Below the pieces are notes generated by a model. That model did no database searches and was not told the DNA's origin. It saw only the letters and a program-made list of their open reading frames with translations. This document shows positions 1 through 9,568 of a stretch of 16,619 nt of DNA, piece by piece (within the stretch, counting starts at the first letter, position 1; every line of letters starts with the position of its first letter). This DNA comes from a candidate division CSSED10-310 bacterium (GTDB lineage Bacteria > CSSED10-310 > JAFGDC01). The stretch is taken from contig JAFGDC010000015.1 of the NCBI GenBank assembly GCA_016932295.1, positions 1 through 16,619 of the forward strand. Reading direction: 5' to 3'. The translations under genes were made by a program, and so were the position numbers.

Positions 1-525
1 ATGAAAGCCATACGCAATGCATCTGTTTCACAGGGCGATACAGTGCCTTTCAAACTGATCCCGGCACTACCACCGGCAGACAGAATCCGAGCCGGAATCC
101 TTATATCGAAATCAAAATGGATGTCCGCAAGGCATGAAAACGATGCAGTGCCTGCATGCAGGCGCGATGATGCGGATATCGCCCCCCAATCCACTCTTGG
201 GGTCGTGCCTTGAATCTTGTAATCTTCGACGCGAAACGTTGGCAATCAATTCCTGGCGGTGACGTCATCAAGCATACGTTACCACCTGGGTCGTACCCGG
301 AATCTTATGCTATTCGATGAGAAACGTTGACATCAAATGATCTACGACGGTTGATCTTTTCTCCGGTCACGTCAATTCGCCGTTGTTGACAGGCACATCG
401 CTCCATGGACGGAACTATTACCACTGAAATACGTCCACCAGACCAGCACGCCCCCCTCCCACTCATTGGCGGTGGATTTGGGGACCATGCTTGCATCGAC
501 CCACACCAACAGGTATGTTCCAGCT
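1..525. other. Left-edge region without a convincing gene
   Basis: I see no gene I can support here. A 70-codon plus-strand frame begins exactly at base 1 and ends at 213, but its composition is not protein-like and it matches no family I know. On the minus strand a frame stays open from about 264 down to base 1 (88 codons) and has a GTG at 194. It could be the 5' part of a gene running off the window, but it has no clear ribosome binding site. Two TTGACA boxes (327-332 and 386-391) lack a well-spaced -10. The clearest structure is the direct repeat listed separately. Confidence 0.5.
202..329. repeat. Diverged 40-bp direct repeat, two copies 88 bp apart
   Basis: Copy A (202-241) and copy B (290-329) align without gaps at 31 of 40 positions by eye. 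Both begin GTCGT.CC and end GAAACGTTG. Further downstream, CGGTGACGTCA (257-267) resembles CGGTCACGTCA (364-374), so the repeated unit may be longer, with an insertion of about 19 bp in the second copy. This looks like an old tandem or dispersed intergenic repeat. I cannot name a family. Confidence 0.6.
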
Positions 526-1974
526 ATGAAGGCATCCGCTGACCGACTTTCATTCGTCCACATTGTGCTACCCATGGTGTTCGCAGGCTGTCTCGCGTGT
601 TCCGGCGGACAAAGACCCGACGGGGCTGCTCCATCCATCATTCTCATCACCATCGATGCGGTAAACACCAGGCATCTCTCCTGTTACGGCTACGAGCGCC
701 CCACGACCCCTTTCCTGGAGGAACTCTCGACGCAGGGGGTACGCTTCGCCAGGGTCTGGTCAACCTGTTCCTGGACAGCCCCCGCCATTGCATCCCTCTT
801 CACCGGCCAATACAGCCGCAGTCATGGAGTGCGCCACGGGCTTTTCAACAGCTTCAGCCGCGACATCATCCTGCAGGAACCACTGCCACAGAGTGCGCAT
901 ACGCTGGCGGAACGGCTGCAGGAGAGCGGCTACTACACCATGGGAATCTCCACAAATCCGCACCTGTGCAAGGCGATGGCGTACGATCAGGGCTTCGATC
1001 TGTTCCAGCAGGTGGTGTTCAAGACGATGGTGGATCCACAGGAGCCCGTGACGGATGCAATGATCGAACGTATCGTGGTTGATGCCGAGGCTACCACTGC
1101 GGCGACGCTGGAAATGGTGCACCAGGCTCCGGATGATCAGCCGCTGTTTCTCTGGGTGCACTACCTCGATCCGCATTGGCCGTATCTCCCAAAGGAACCG
1201 TGGCTGAGCGCCTATCATCCCACCGGCCGCTGGACAGCCTCCGGAGGACTCTATCTCCAGGATATCATCCTGCAACGGGACCCCCTTGGTATCGAACCGG
1301 GCAGCGCCATCCTGGACTATCTCACCGCATGTTACGACAGCGAACTGAACTACTGTGACCTGGGCATACGAGAGCTGCTGACCTCATTACCCGAAGCCGA
1401 TGAAGCGGTGGTGATCGTGACCGCGGATCACGGCGAAAGCTTCCTCGAGCACAACGCGCTGGGACATCGCAACAACCTCCATGAAGAGGAGGTGCATATC
1501 CCGCTGATCATTCGTTTCCCGGATGGCAGACGGGCTGGAGAGACGGTCTGGGACCTGGCCGGACTATTGGATGTGAGCGCCACCATCGTGGAACTGGCCG
1601 GGAGCGGCGAGGACGCCAGGGACCAGGGAAAAAGCCTGCTGCCGATCATCAACGGAAAAACGACATCAAGATCGCCGGTAGTGGCAGCGGAGCTGACAGA
1701 CTTCGAGGGATTCGATCAGGTGGCGGTCAGCAACGGCCGATGGAAACTGATGGAGGTCTGCCGCGACTGCGAGCCGTTGCTCTTCGATCTGATCTCGGAT
1801 CAGCATGAAGCCTTCAATCTGGCGGGAACCAAGATCAAAGCGCTCGAAACGATGAAGAGGGAACTGGCAGATTGGCGCACGGCGATTCCGCACCAGAGTC
1901 ATAGCGGTGAAATGCGGGAAATGACATTGGAAATAAAGGAACAGTTGCAAGCGCTTGGTTATTTGAAGCGCTGA
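526..1974 (+). CDS. Sulfatase / alkaline-phosphatase superfamily lipoprotein
   Basis: A 482-residue hydrolase of the metal-dependent sulfatase fold, probably anchored outside the cytoplasm. The ATG at 526 is preferred over a TTG at 466 and an ATG at 487 because it places a short basic start and a hydrophobic stretch just before a lipobox-like FAGC, about residues 19-22. Family landmarks: IDAV with the metal-ligand Asp (about D44), CSWTAPAIASLFTG with the nucleophile position, ADHGES (about D301-H302) and GH (about H314). The nucleophile position is Thr84, not the Cys or Ser of a C/S-x-P-x-R formylglycine motif. A formylglycine sulfatase is therefore unlikely, and a phosphatase- or phosphotransferase-like reaction is possible. 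The substrate is unknown. It appears monocistronic; its start has only a weak ribosome binding site. Confidence 0.88.
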   Translation: MKASADRLSFVHIVLPMVFAGCLACSGGQRPDGAAPSIILITIDAVNTRHLSCYGYERPTTPFLEELSTQGVRFARVWSTCSWTAPAIASLFTGQYSRSHGVRHGLFNSFSRDIILQEPLPQSAHTLAERLQESGYYTMGISTNPHLCKAMAYDQGFDLFQQVVFKTMVDPQEPVTDAMIERIVVDAEATTAATLEMVHQAPDDQPLFLWVHYLDPHWPYLPKEPWLSAYHPTGRWTASGGLYLQDIILQRDPLGIEPGSAILDYLTACYDSELNYCDLGIRELLTSLPEADEAVVIVTADHGESFLEHNALGHRNNLHEEEVHIPLIIRFPDGRRAGETVWDLAGLLDVSATIVELAGSGEDARDQGKSLLPIINGKTTSRSPVVAAELTDFEGFDQVAVSNGRWKLMEVCRDCEPLLFDLISDQHEAFNLAGTKIKALETMKRELADWRTAIPHQSHSGEMREMTLEIKEQLQALGYLKR

Positions 1975-2651
1975 GAATGCATGCCGCTCCCCCGCGAGGG
2001 GACCAGGCACGGCTGCGCTGCCCTTCGCCGATGATCGTCGGGATTCAGCGGACAGGCGACCCAAGTCATTGAGTGGTGCTAGTGTATTCCACGCCACTGC
2101 CGGTGAGCGCCTAAGAGTCGTTATCGCACGAAACCATCACGTTTCGGCATCCCGCCTCATAGCCACGATGCAGCGTCCGGTTTGGGACCGGGTACGTATC
2201 TCGTTATGCAAGGAAATCGGTGAATCTGACGGAAATACATTCTCCTGCCTCGGATAATCGAACTCCGAATCGATCCTCCGGAGAAGGAAAAAAGCTGTTT
2301 CTTGACGGAACCCAGATCCGAATCATCGACCTGCCGTCACGGGAGGCGGAATGCGTCCACTTCTCCAATGATCGGATACCGATTGGCGGGGGGAATCGGG
2401 GCCGGGCGAGTGATCGACGGCCTGTCAACGGTGAAAAGGTGGATTGATGATTGATTCTCATAGACAGCGGGGAATCCATTTTGATACGAAGCGATTGAAA
2501 ATGTCGTGGAAGGATATTATAAATGAACGAAGCCCGTGTTCGGACTGTGAAGGAGCGGACCGGATGAAGGCGATGCTATGTAACGAGACAGCGCGTGTCG
2601 CGAAGGAAGGGAAAAGGGAACCAATTACTTTCGGGAAGTTGGTCTGAGATC
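1975..2651. other. Long intergenic region and mRNA leader
   Basis: About 680 bp with no gene I can support. Short frames such as GTG 2220-2447 lack recognisable domains and good start sites. Just after the sulfatase, TCCCC/GGGGA forms a small hairpin (1988-2002), but no T-tract follows, so it is not a standard intrinsic terminator. A CCGGT/ACCGG hairpin lies at about 2176-2190. The right part holds the promoter at 2495-2523 and a leader of roughly 120 nt before the next gene. Confidence 0.5.
2495..2523 (+). promoter_or_regulatory. Sigma70-like promoter of the TPR-Hsp70-J operon
   Basis: TTGAAA at 2495-2500 (5 of 6 to consensus), a 17-bp spacer, and TATAAA at 2518-2523 (5 of 6). Transcription would start near 2530, giving a leader of about 120 nt to the GTG at 2652. 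It is the only strong promoter-like match I found upstream of the three overlapping genes. Confidence 0.6.
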
Positions 2652-5600
2652 GTGAGCGAAAAATCCAACCTGCTTGGTAAATTCACAAAACTCGGAAGAT
2701 TACAGCAGGAATATATGCGCGCACGCCAGATGGTCGACGCAGGCGAAAGGCAGAACCTCCTGATGCAGGTGGCCGACGAATTGGCCAGGCAGAAGAAGCT
2801 CGGCCCGAAAGAGTTGTCGCTCTATTTCGATTGCCTGGAGAGGTACCTTTCAGAGAAGGATCAGCCGCCGGTCAGCGATGCGTTGACAGCCCATCTGGAA
2901 CGACTGCGCGGGCACTGGGAAGCGGGCTTCGAACATGACATCCGCGAGCTGTACATCCTTTACGGCGACCGCCTGAGGGAAGCGGGGAAGCTGGATGCGG
3001 CCCGGGATGTATACAAGGCATGCATTTCATCGCCGTTTCCTTATGAGAACACCTACCCGGATTGTATCATGCGCTACATTTCCACCGGGTTGAAAACCAT
3101 AGAAGATGTGCGATACGCGGTTTCGCTTCTTGGTCATTCACCGGAATCGGAGAGCGGCATCATCGCCGCCCTGGAGCAGGTGTGCCGGGTGGATGAATCG
3201 ACCACTCCGGCGGAAGCCGAGCGGCTGTTGGAATTCAACCAGGTGGTTGGAGAGTATCTGACGACGTTCGGATGGCCGATGCGGAACCGGGCGGTTTGCA
3301 TGATGCTTGCCAACAATTCATTCGACATCATGGTGGTGGGGGCGTTGTTACAGGATGCGCTGAACCGGCATCCCGCGGATCGCCTGGCGGCATCGCTCTA
3401 CATCGTGCTGGCGTTGCGCGAGGGCAACAAGGCCATGACCCTGCAACGCCTGAAGCAGTACGGACCGGCACTGTTCCCGGATGAACGCAGACAGTACGCC
3501 GTCCTGGCCGAGGAGTTACCCAAGGTGCTCAACAGCCGGGATGTTATCCTGCAATCCATTGGCGATCCGAACAGCCTGCTGCAATGCCTCGAATCGGGCG
3601 CGACAAGTTCGTATCTTGGCAAGATGGCGCAATTGGCCTTAGGCAGATTGGCGCGGCTGAACGGTGATTACCGGCGGGCGGTCAAGTATCTGGAGAAGTA
3701 TTACTCCCATCAGCCGCTGGATGCAGTGGGTTATTATGAGCTGATACGCGCCAACCAGGGTCTGGGACGGCGGACCGTCGCGCTGGAATTGTCTGAAAAA
3801 GCCTTGCAGGAGTTCGAAGAATTGCCGGTGGAACTGGTCTGCCTGCATTTCGAACTTCATCCAGATGAGGCGCAGAGCATGCAGCCAGCGAGCATCAGGC
3901 AGGAATTCGCCATCGCCGAGCAAGACAATATGCTGGTAGCGTGGCTCATCCAGGCCAAGGTCCTCAGCCTGCAGCACAGACACCGCACCATTCCGCGTCT
4001 GTCGCGGGTGAAGCGATATCCACGTGCATCGCTTGCGGAGGAGAGCATCCGCGAGGAATGGCGAGCCGCCATGGGAAGCGGCAACGATCAACGCTGGCGG
4101 CTCATACAGACCAGGCAGAAACTGGCCGTATTGCCCAAGGATGAAGTGCTCTACGCCAAGCTCGTCGCCCGGTTGGCGTTCGAGGCAATCGATGATTTTC
4201 CCGGCTTGCAGCGAATGCTACAGCGGTTCCGCAAGCAGTTCCCGCACCATGAAGGCGGACGGCGGTTGGAGCTGTTCCTGAGTTTCCAGGATGGCACTGG
4301 CAGTGTGCCTGCCCTGGACTATGATGACGAAGCCGATCCGCGGTTGCGCTACCTGGCGGCCATTGACGCCTATCGCCGTGATGACGGCTCCGCCTTCGAG
4401 CGCTGGAAACGCGAGATCAGGCTCCGCCCCCGTGATCCAAAACCATGGCTGTACATGGCGTTACTCTACCGGCACGGCATCAAGAGCGGGGACTGGGTCA
4501 GTTTCCAGGAAAGCACTGCCTCGCTGAGCTTGCGGGATGTCGCAGAACTCGCCGAACGGCACTTCCTGAAAGCCGCGGAACTGGTTCAACAGGACAGCCA
4601 GCTCAATGAATTCATCCTCATGCATCGAATCGCCATGGCGGCCGGCACCGCCATCTCCGATGATGTTGAATCCCTCGCCAAGACCATGCTGCGGATCACA
4701 AGAGGTCTGAAGAACCAGGATACCTGCACCCCGTTGCACGTGATCAGGGCCATCGCCAAGGTGGAAATCCCCAATCTCGATTCGGATGGTTTACGGGAAT
4801 TGATAAAGCTGTTCTCCACCGGCCAGGAGACTATACTTCCCTTCAAACAACTCCTCGCGGGCGCTTTTCGCCGGGTGGTGGCCAGAAACTCGACCGGGGG
4901 AGAAATGTGGGCTCAGCAGCTTCTCGACGTCGCACCAGATCTGCGCGAGGAAATCCAGGGAACACTCAACATCGCTCGATACAAACGCCTGCGCACCTTG
5001 CTGCAGGCGAGCGCCCCCATTGCCTCGACAGCGCAACGGGAGGTGGCGCAGCTCTATTTCGAGGACTCCGGCGATCCATACATCCGATTGCTCAGCGCCC
5101 AGATCGCGCTGTGCCGTGGCAACCTGGAAGAAGTGGCCACCATGCTGGCCCCGGTGCAGATCGACAGTCCCGATTTAACGCTTGTCAAGGCATTTACCTC
5201 GTATGCGGCAGGTGATGCCAACCATTACCAGCGCATGATCACGCCGCTGTTGTCCGGCGACGCGCCCGTCAATCAGCGGGCTCGGGCGGTGTACGCCCTG
5301 GTCCGGTTGATGAGCGGCGATCGAAAACAGGGAAGTGAACAGTTCATCAAGTGCCTGCTCGACAACAATCAGTATCTGGTCTCGGCGGTGAGCCGGGAAT
5401 TCATCGGCCAGGTGCTGGCCACGGTGAATGTGCCGCACATAGTCGCCGAACGGCTGCGCGGGCAATTTGACATCGTCGATTCCCCCGATCCACTGCAGCA
5501 CGCCATCCGGCTGGCGAAAACAGGAGCCTGCCGGGAAGCGCTCAATGTCCTGGTTCAGTCCGTGGAGGCAGAACCTCATCTCCGCCTTTACATCGTCCTC

Positions 5601-7193
5601 CTTCTGGCTCATATCACCGCCCAGCAACTTGACTCGGAACCTGACAAGGCGCTTGATAACCTCGAAGAACTCCGGCTGCAGATGGAGCGCCTGACACCGG
5701 CCGATACCGCCGACGCACGGATCGCCAGCCTGAGCCGTGGACTGGATGCGGCTCAGGAGGCGTTGCGACATCGCCTGTTGTTCAACGGCATTGTCCAGGC
5801 GATTTGCGGGTGGCAGGCGTTACCCGTTTTTCAGTACAGCCACCACAACGTCCTCCTGGAACGAATCCTTGACACGGATGAAGTGGAACTCCTGATCGCC
5901 CTGCGGGATATGGATACCCTCGACCACGTCTGGTTACAGTGCACCGCCAAGTTGCCTCCCGAAATCGACACCTATCGCGCGCTGGCGATCATCTACCGCG
6001 ATTGCGCCGAAGCGCTGGGCGGCGATCAGCGGCGCGCCGCGGCGTGCTGGGAACGGGCCGAAGCGTTCTGGACCGCCATGCTGAGTATGGAAAGCAACGA
6101 CCTGGTGGGGGATGGCGAGGATCGCGCCGCTTCCCTTCTGGAAACCGGTTTGATTATCTGGTTCGAACAGCACGCAGTCTTTATCCAGGATGCGTTGGCC
6201 CGCGGCGATGAAAGCAGCGCCGGCCGGCGCCTGGAAACAATACTCCGCGCCGCCGGTGGGTTGCCGGCAGTCGTTGAGGCACTGCACCCGGCACCAGAGG
6301 AAGAATGGCTCGAAATCAGCCACAGCGCCGCGGAGCAAGTGCTTGCCAGGATCCAGGATGGCTGGTTCCGGGATCTGGATCAGCGCCTTGACACCGGCGG
6401 CGGGACCATGGAAACCTATGTCCAGATCCTGGATATTCTCGAGCAACGGCTCGAGATCTGGCCTGGAAATGAGGCACTCATCGCCAGGGCGATCCATCTC
6501 CTCAACGACCACCGCAGGCTTCTTCATGCGGGCGGACAGATCGAGGAGCTTCTGGAGAGGAACGACACCGCTCGGATTTTCCTCCCGGATCATCTCCTGA
6601 ATGCCGACCACCTGGTGATCGAACGAGAAGAGGTATCCGCGCACATGATGTGGCTCTCATTTTCGGAGTCAGATGCACTGGCGCGGCGGGACTGGCTCGC
6701 CAGAGCGATCGCCATGGATCGCCGCAACACAACGGCGCGACGGCTGTTGGAGGAAACGCTGCCGGATGAAGCGCTCGTACTCGGCCAACTGGTCGACGAG
6801 GCGCTCCGGCAAGATCGGCTCACCACGGCGGCGGCAGCATTGGATCGCCTGTTGCGAACCACCACCGACCGGTCCGGAAAAATCTCCGCCTGGATCCAGA
6901 CCTGCGTGGCGGCCTTCTGCGAGCGGGGTCTCTGGAGAGAAGCCCTGCCCCTTGCCGAAACGCTGGCGGTGCTGCAACCGGAACACGCCGCCGAAACCAT
7001 CATCCACATCCGTCGCATGGCCAGGGATGAGCGGTATCATCGACTGCTGCAACTTGGAGAGCAGCGCAATGCGGCCGGCGATTTGGTAGGCATGCGCCGA
7101 ATACTGGCCCGGATACCTCCCTTCTTCATCGAAGCCGACAGGGTCAAAGCGCTACTCGGCGGCAGCGTCCCCGTTGGTGGAGGCGAGACCTGA
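2652..7193 (+). CDS. Giant TPR-like helical repeat protein (first gene of chaperone-like operon)
   Basis: About 1,513 residues, almost entirely amphipathic helices rich in Leu, Ala, Arg and Glu, with no signal peptide or membrane segment, so cytoplasmic. TPR-like helix pairs are visible near residues 325-395 (GDYRRAVKYLEKYY, then YELIRANQGLG and ALELSEKALQ) and near 572-610 (ERWKREIRLRPRDPKPWLYMALLYRHG). Much of the rest looks like diverged repeats of the same kind. The start is uncertain: GTG 2652 (MSEKSNLLGKF) is chosen, GTG 2595 is possible, and ATG 2715 has the best AGGA ribosome binding site. The stop TGA shares one base with the ATG of the Hsp70-like gene (TGATG), which suggests translational coupling. 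A likely role is a scaffold or client-binding partner of that Hsp70. This is inferred from the operon alone, since I recognise no named family. Confidence 0.85.
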   Translation: MSEKSNLLGKFTKLGRLQQEYMRARQMVDAGERQNLLMQVADELARQKKLGPKELSLYFDCLERYLSEKDQPPVSDALTAHLERLRGHWEAGFEHDIRELYILYGDRLREAGKLDAARDVYKACISSPFPYENTYPDCIMRYISTGLKTIEDVRYAVSLLGHSPESESGIIAALEQVCRVDESTTPAEAERLLEFNQVVGEYLTTFGWPMRNRAVCMMLANNSFDIMVVGALLQDALNRHPADRLAASLYIVLALREGNKAMTLQRLKQYGPALFPDERRQYAVLAEELPKVLNSRDVILQSIGDPNSLLQCLESGATSSYLGKMAQLALGRLARLNGDYRRAVKYLEKYYSHQPLDAVGYYELIRANQGLGRRTVALELSEKALQEFEELPVELVCLHFELHPDEAQSMQPASIRQEFAIAEQDNMLVAWLIQAKVLSLQHRHRTIPRLSRVKRYPRASLAEESIREEWRAAMGSGNDQRWRLIQTRQKLAVLPKDEVLYAKLVARLAFEAIDDFPGLQRMLQRFRKQFPHHEGGRRLELFLSFQDGTGSVPALDYDDEADPRLRYLAAIDAYRRDDGSAFERWKREIRLRPRDPKPWLYMALLYRHGIKSGDWVSFQESTASLSLRDVAELAERHFLKAAELVQQDSQLNEFILMHRIAMAAGTAISDDVESLAKTMLRITRGLKNQDTCTPLHVIRAIAKVEIPNLDSDGLRELIKLFSTGQETILPFKQLLAGAFRRVVARNSTGGEMWAQQLLDVAPDLREEIQGTLNIARYKRLRTLLQASAPIASTAQREVAQLYFEDSGDPYIRLLSAQIALCRGNLEEVATMLAPVQIDSPDLTLVKAFTSYAAGDANHYQRMITPLLSGDAPVNQRARAVYALVRLMSGDRKQGSEQFIKCLLDNNQYLVSAVSREFIGQVLATVNVPHIVAERLRGQFDIVDSPDPLQHAIRLAKTGACREALNVLVQSVEAEPHLRLYIVLLLAHITAQQLDSEPDKALDNLEELRLQMERLTPADTADARIASLSRGLDAAQEALRHRLLFNGIVQAICGWQALPVFQYSHHNVLLERILDTDEVELLIALRDMDTLDHVWLQCTAKLPPEIDTYRALAIIYRDCAEALGGDQRRAAACWERAEAFWTAMLSMESNDLVGDGEDRAASLLETGLIIWFEQHAVFIQDALARGDESSAGRRLETILRAAGGLPAVVEALHPAPEEEWLEISHSAAEQVLARIQDGWFRDLDQRLDTGGGTMETYVQILDILEQRLEIWPGNEALIARAIHLLNDHRRLLHAGGQIEELLERNDTARIFLPDHLLNADHLVIEREEVSAHMMWLSFSESDALARRDWLARAIAMDRRNTTARRLLEETLPDEALVLGQLVDEALRQDRLTTAAAALDRLLRTTTDRSGKISAWIQTCVAAFCERGLWREALPLAETLAVLQPEHAAETIIHIRRMARDERYHRLLQLGEQRNAAGDLVGMRRILARIPPFFIEADRVKALLGGSVPVGGGET

Positions 7194-9568
7194 TGGCGCA
7201 GAGCAGGATCTACAACCGCGCCATCGGCATCGACCTGGGAATGCTGGCGTGCCGCTGCGGGTATATGAACCATTCCGACAAGCTGCTGAAACCGCTGCGG
7301 CTGGATGGCAAGCGACTCGATATGCAGACCATCGGATTCAAGCCGTCGGACGAAGGCGCTTATGAGCTGGGAGTTTCCGCCATCACCGACCTTCTGGCCG
7401 GCAACCATGGTCGCGCCTTCTGGCTTGCTTCTTTCCTGGAAAAAGGTGACACGGGGCCCTCAATGGGCAGATTAGTCCGCAGCCTGCTCGTTCATGTCAG
7501 GCAAACCGCACAGAACGAGTTCGATGCCAAATATGGAAGCGGAATGTTCACCGTGGATCGGGCCGTCATTACCCTGCCTCACCGCTTGGCGGAAGGTCAG
7601 TTGGATAAATTGAAAGGGTGGTGCGACGAAGCCGGATTCCGCCACAGCGGCTTCATGGAAGCCACACGGGCGGCGGCACTGTTCACTCTCTGGCGACACG
7701 GGCATCGCGCCGGCCGTTTCCTTGTCGCCCACCTGGATATGGATTTGACGCTGGATGAAGTCACCATTCATGAGGGCGTGATCAACAGCAGCACCATACA
7801 CATGCGCCCTGTGCTGACCCGGATCATGTCGGAACTGCCTGGCGCCGCGGCCGACGGCCAGGATGCACTGGATCCAGGATGCTACTTCCCGCTCCGCGAC
7901 ACATTGGCGGCATTGCCAGACTGCCTCCCCGATGTTGACTCCCCTCCGCATCCCGTTGACACAAACGATCCGGTCCGGCCCATCCTCCACGGCATCGCGG
8001 CCGTCCAACGAACGATCGTGCTGACCATTTACGGTGCGCTGGCCGGCGGATCCTACGATGGCCTGCTGCTCTCCGGAGACCTCTGGAATCTGCCGGTATT
8101 CTCACTGCTGAAGAAATTCCACCCGATGTTCGATGCGCATTCCCCCGCCGCCAGACTGCTGGCCCGTCCCATTCACCGCTCACCGGAACTGAATCCGGTT
8201 CTGGGCGCCTCCATCGCCGCCGCCGGAATGGGTCTGGATATCACCAGCGGCGGTCTTCGGCTGCGCGTCACCCAACCGGCCCATGGCGGCGCATCCTCAC
8301 GCAGCATCGGAGGCCACCTCGAGACCGAAGACGGCAAGCCGGTAGACAAAGCCAGACTCAAACTCAAGCTGGGTAGCGGCACAATCCTGGAGAGTCCCCT
8401 GGTCAAAGGTTCCTTCTCCTTCCGTGAGGTTGCCCTGGAAGAAGGGGAAAACAAGCTCGGATTCTTCCTCGAGGAGGGTGACCTGAAAGCCGGCTTCACC
8501 CGGCACCTGCATTATGAATCCGATCCCGCCGCCAGCATGTCGCGGCTCATCGACGGCAGATCGATCACCAGGCTCGAACAACTGGTGGCGGCGATGACCG
8601 ATGCCGGAGACGATGCCGGTCTTCCCGGGTTCGATCTGGTGGCTGGCTGGGCGGGGTTGCCTGTAGCGGTCCCGTTATACGAATCGGACGCCGCGCCTGC
8701 CGGACGATTGTTGGAGCTGCGACTGCCGGTGCGTGGCGACGGCCGTCCGCAGCTACTCTGGTTGATCGTACGGCGCGAAGACACCCCGGTGCTGCGCCGC
8801 GTGATCGAAGCGCCTGACGGGCCGGGGAAGCTCTTGGTTACCTGCGGATTGCAGGCGGACGGCAGGTTGGAAATCAAGGTCGAGGACGAGACACACCGCG
8901 AACTCGGCATTTTCGAAGCAGCGGCAACGGGGAAAGGAAACCGCGGATGGCTGGAGGAAATCGTGGCGGCGCTACCTGCGGCGCCGTTGGACATCAAGGA
9001 GAAGGTAATCAACGACCTCAAAGATATTCCCAGCAGCGGCGCTGGTCTCGAACGCTGCCTGGGCCGGCTCAGGGATCTCCTCGATGAAAGTCGGCGGCAG
9101 TCCGCGGCGCAGCTCGGCGAACGAGTGACCGGTATGATCCGCACCATCGCCGGCAACGCGAACGGCGACCGCGCAGCCTTGCTGCGGGATGTGCAGTCGA
9201 TCATCTCGGATCACGAAGCGTTGGCGGCGCGGCTGAATGAAGTACTGGCGGCGGAAGCCCTCGCAATGGAGCCCCCAGCCGGCGCGAGCAGCCAACGCGG
9301 CCTGCTTTTCATGGACAGGCTGGTCGACCTGCTGGCGACACGGCCGGGCGATGGGGACACCGAACAGGCCATGGCATGGAGCCGGGAGACTGTCGAACAA
9401 GGGTATCACCTCTACCCCGAGGATCCCGCCGGGGCGCTTGCACTCTGGCTCGGGGTCGCGCACCTGGCACCGGCGCTTGCCCTCGCACCCTCACCGGCGC
9501 CGGCACTACCCCTGCTACCGCTGGAAAAACCGGTGGATGAAACCAGGAAGGCTGATCATGGCGACTAA
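7193..9568 (+). CDS. Degenerate Hsp70 (DnaK-like) protein
   Basis: 791 residues with the order of an Hsp70 nucleotide-binding domain. AIGIDLG (about 10-16) is phosphate motif 1. AVITLP (about 124-129), followed by EATRAAALF, matches VITVP...NEPTAAALAY. HLDMDLTLDEV (from about 180) stands where DLGGGTFDVS is expected. DGLLLSGD (about 289-296) matches the adenosine motif, and PVLGASIAAAG matches the AVAIGAAIQA helix. The Gly-rich phosphate 2 loop and the TTNS after the first motif are lost, so ATP hydrolysis may be weak or absent. The C-terminal part does not look like a standard DnaK substrate domain: a beta-rich stretch (about 365-440) resembles a carboxypeptidase-regulatory or Ig-like fold, then helices, then an Ala/Pro-rich tail. 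GGAGG at 7179-7183 provides the ribosome binding site. The gene overlaps both neighbours. Hsp70 ancestry is quite sure; its activity is not. Confidence 0.85.
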   Translation: MAQSRIYNRAIGIDLGMLACRCGYMNHSDKLLKPLRLDGKRLDMQTIGFKPSDEGAYELGVSAITDLLAGNHGRAFWLASFLEKGDTGPSMGRLVRSLLVHVRQTAQNEFDAKYGSGMFTVDRAVITLPHRLAEGQLDKLKGWCDEAGFRHSGFMEATRAAALFTLWRHGHRAGRFLVAHLDMDLTLDEVTIHEGVINSSTIHMRPVLTRIMSELPGAAADGQDALDPGCYFPLRDTLAALPDCLPDVDSPPHPVDTNDPVRPILHGIAAVQRTIVLTIYGALAGGSYDGLLLSGDLWNLPVFSLLKKFHPMFDAHSPAARLLARPIHRSPELNPVLGASIAAAGMGLDITSGGLRLRVTQPAHGGASSRSIGGHLETEDGKPVDKARLKLKLGSGTILESPLVKGSFSFREVALEEGENKLGFFLEEGDLKAGFTRHLHYESDPAASMSRLIDGRSITRLEQLVAAMTDAGDDAGLPGFDLVAGWAGLPVAVPLYESDAAPAGRLLELRLPVRGDGRPQLLWLIVRREDTPVLRRVIEAPDGPGKLLVTCGLQADGRLEIKVEDETHRELGIFEAAATGKGNRGWLEEIVAALPAAPLDIKEKVINDLKDIPSSGAGLERCLGRLRDLLDESRRQSAAQLGERVTGMIRTIAGNANGDRAALLRDVQSIISDHEALAARLNEVLAAEALAMEPPAGASSQRGLLFMDRLVDLLATRPGDGDTEQAMAWSRETVEQGYHLYPEDPAGALALWLGVAHLAPALALAPSPAPALPLLPLEKPVDETRKADHGD

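Noticed and set aside
1..213. Plus-strand frame of 70 codons starting at base 1
   Set aside because: No domain, no visible ribosome binding site (it begins at the window edge), and an equally long open frame on the other strand.
1..264. Minus-strand open frame running off the left edge
   Set aside because: Open for 88 codons, but the only start candidate (GTG 194) has no clear ribosome binding site and I recognise no family; it cannot be judged without sequence to the left.
327..421. TTGACA boxes at 327 and 386 as sulfatase promoters
   Set aside because: The first has only GTTGAT at 17-bp spacing, and the second has TATTAC at 24 bp; neither is convincing.
1988..2002. TCCCC/GGGGA hairpin as the sulfatase terminator
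   Set aside because: Stem of five pairs and no T-tract.
2220..2447. 75-codon frame in the long intergenic region
   Set aside because: Starts with GTG, has no known domain and low-quality composition, and a frame of similar length lies opposite.
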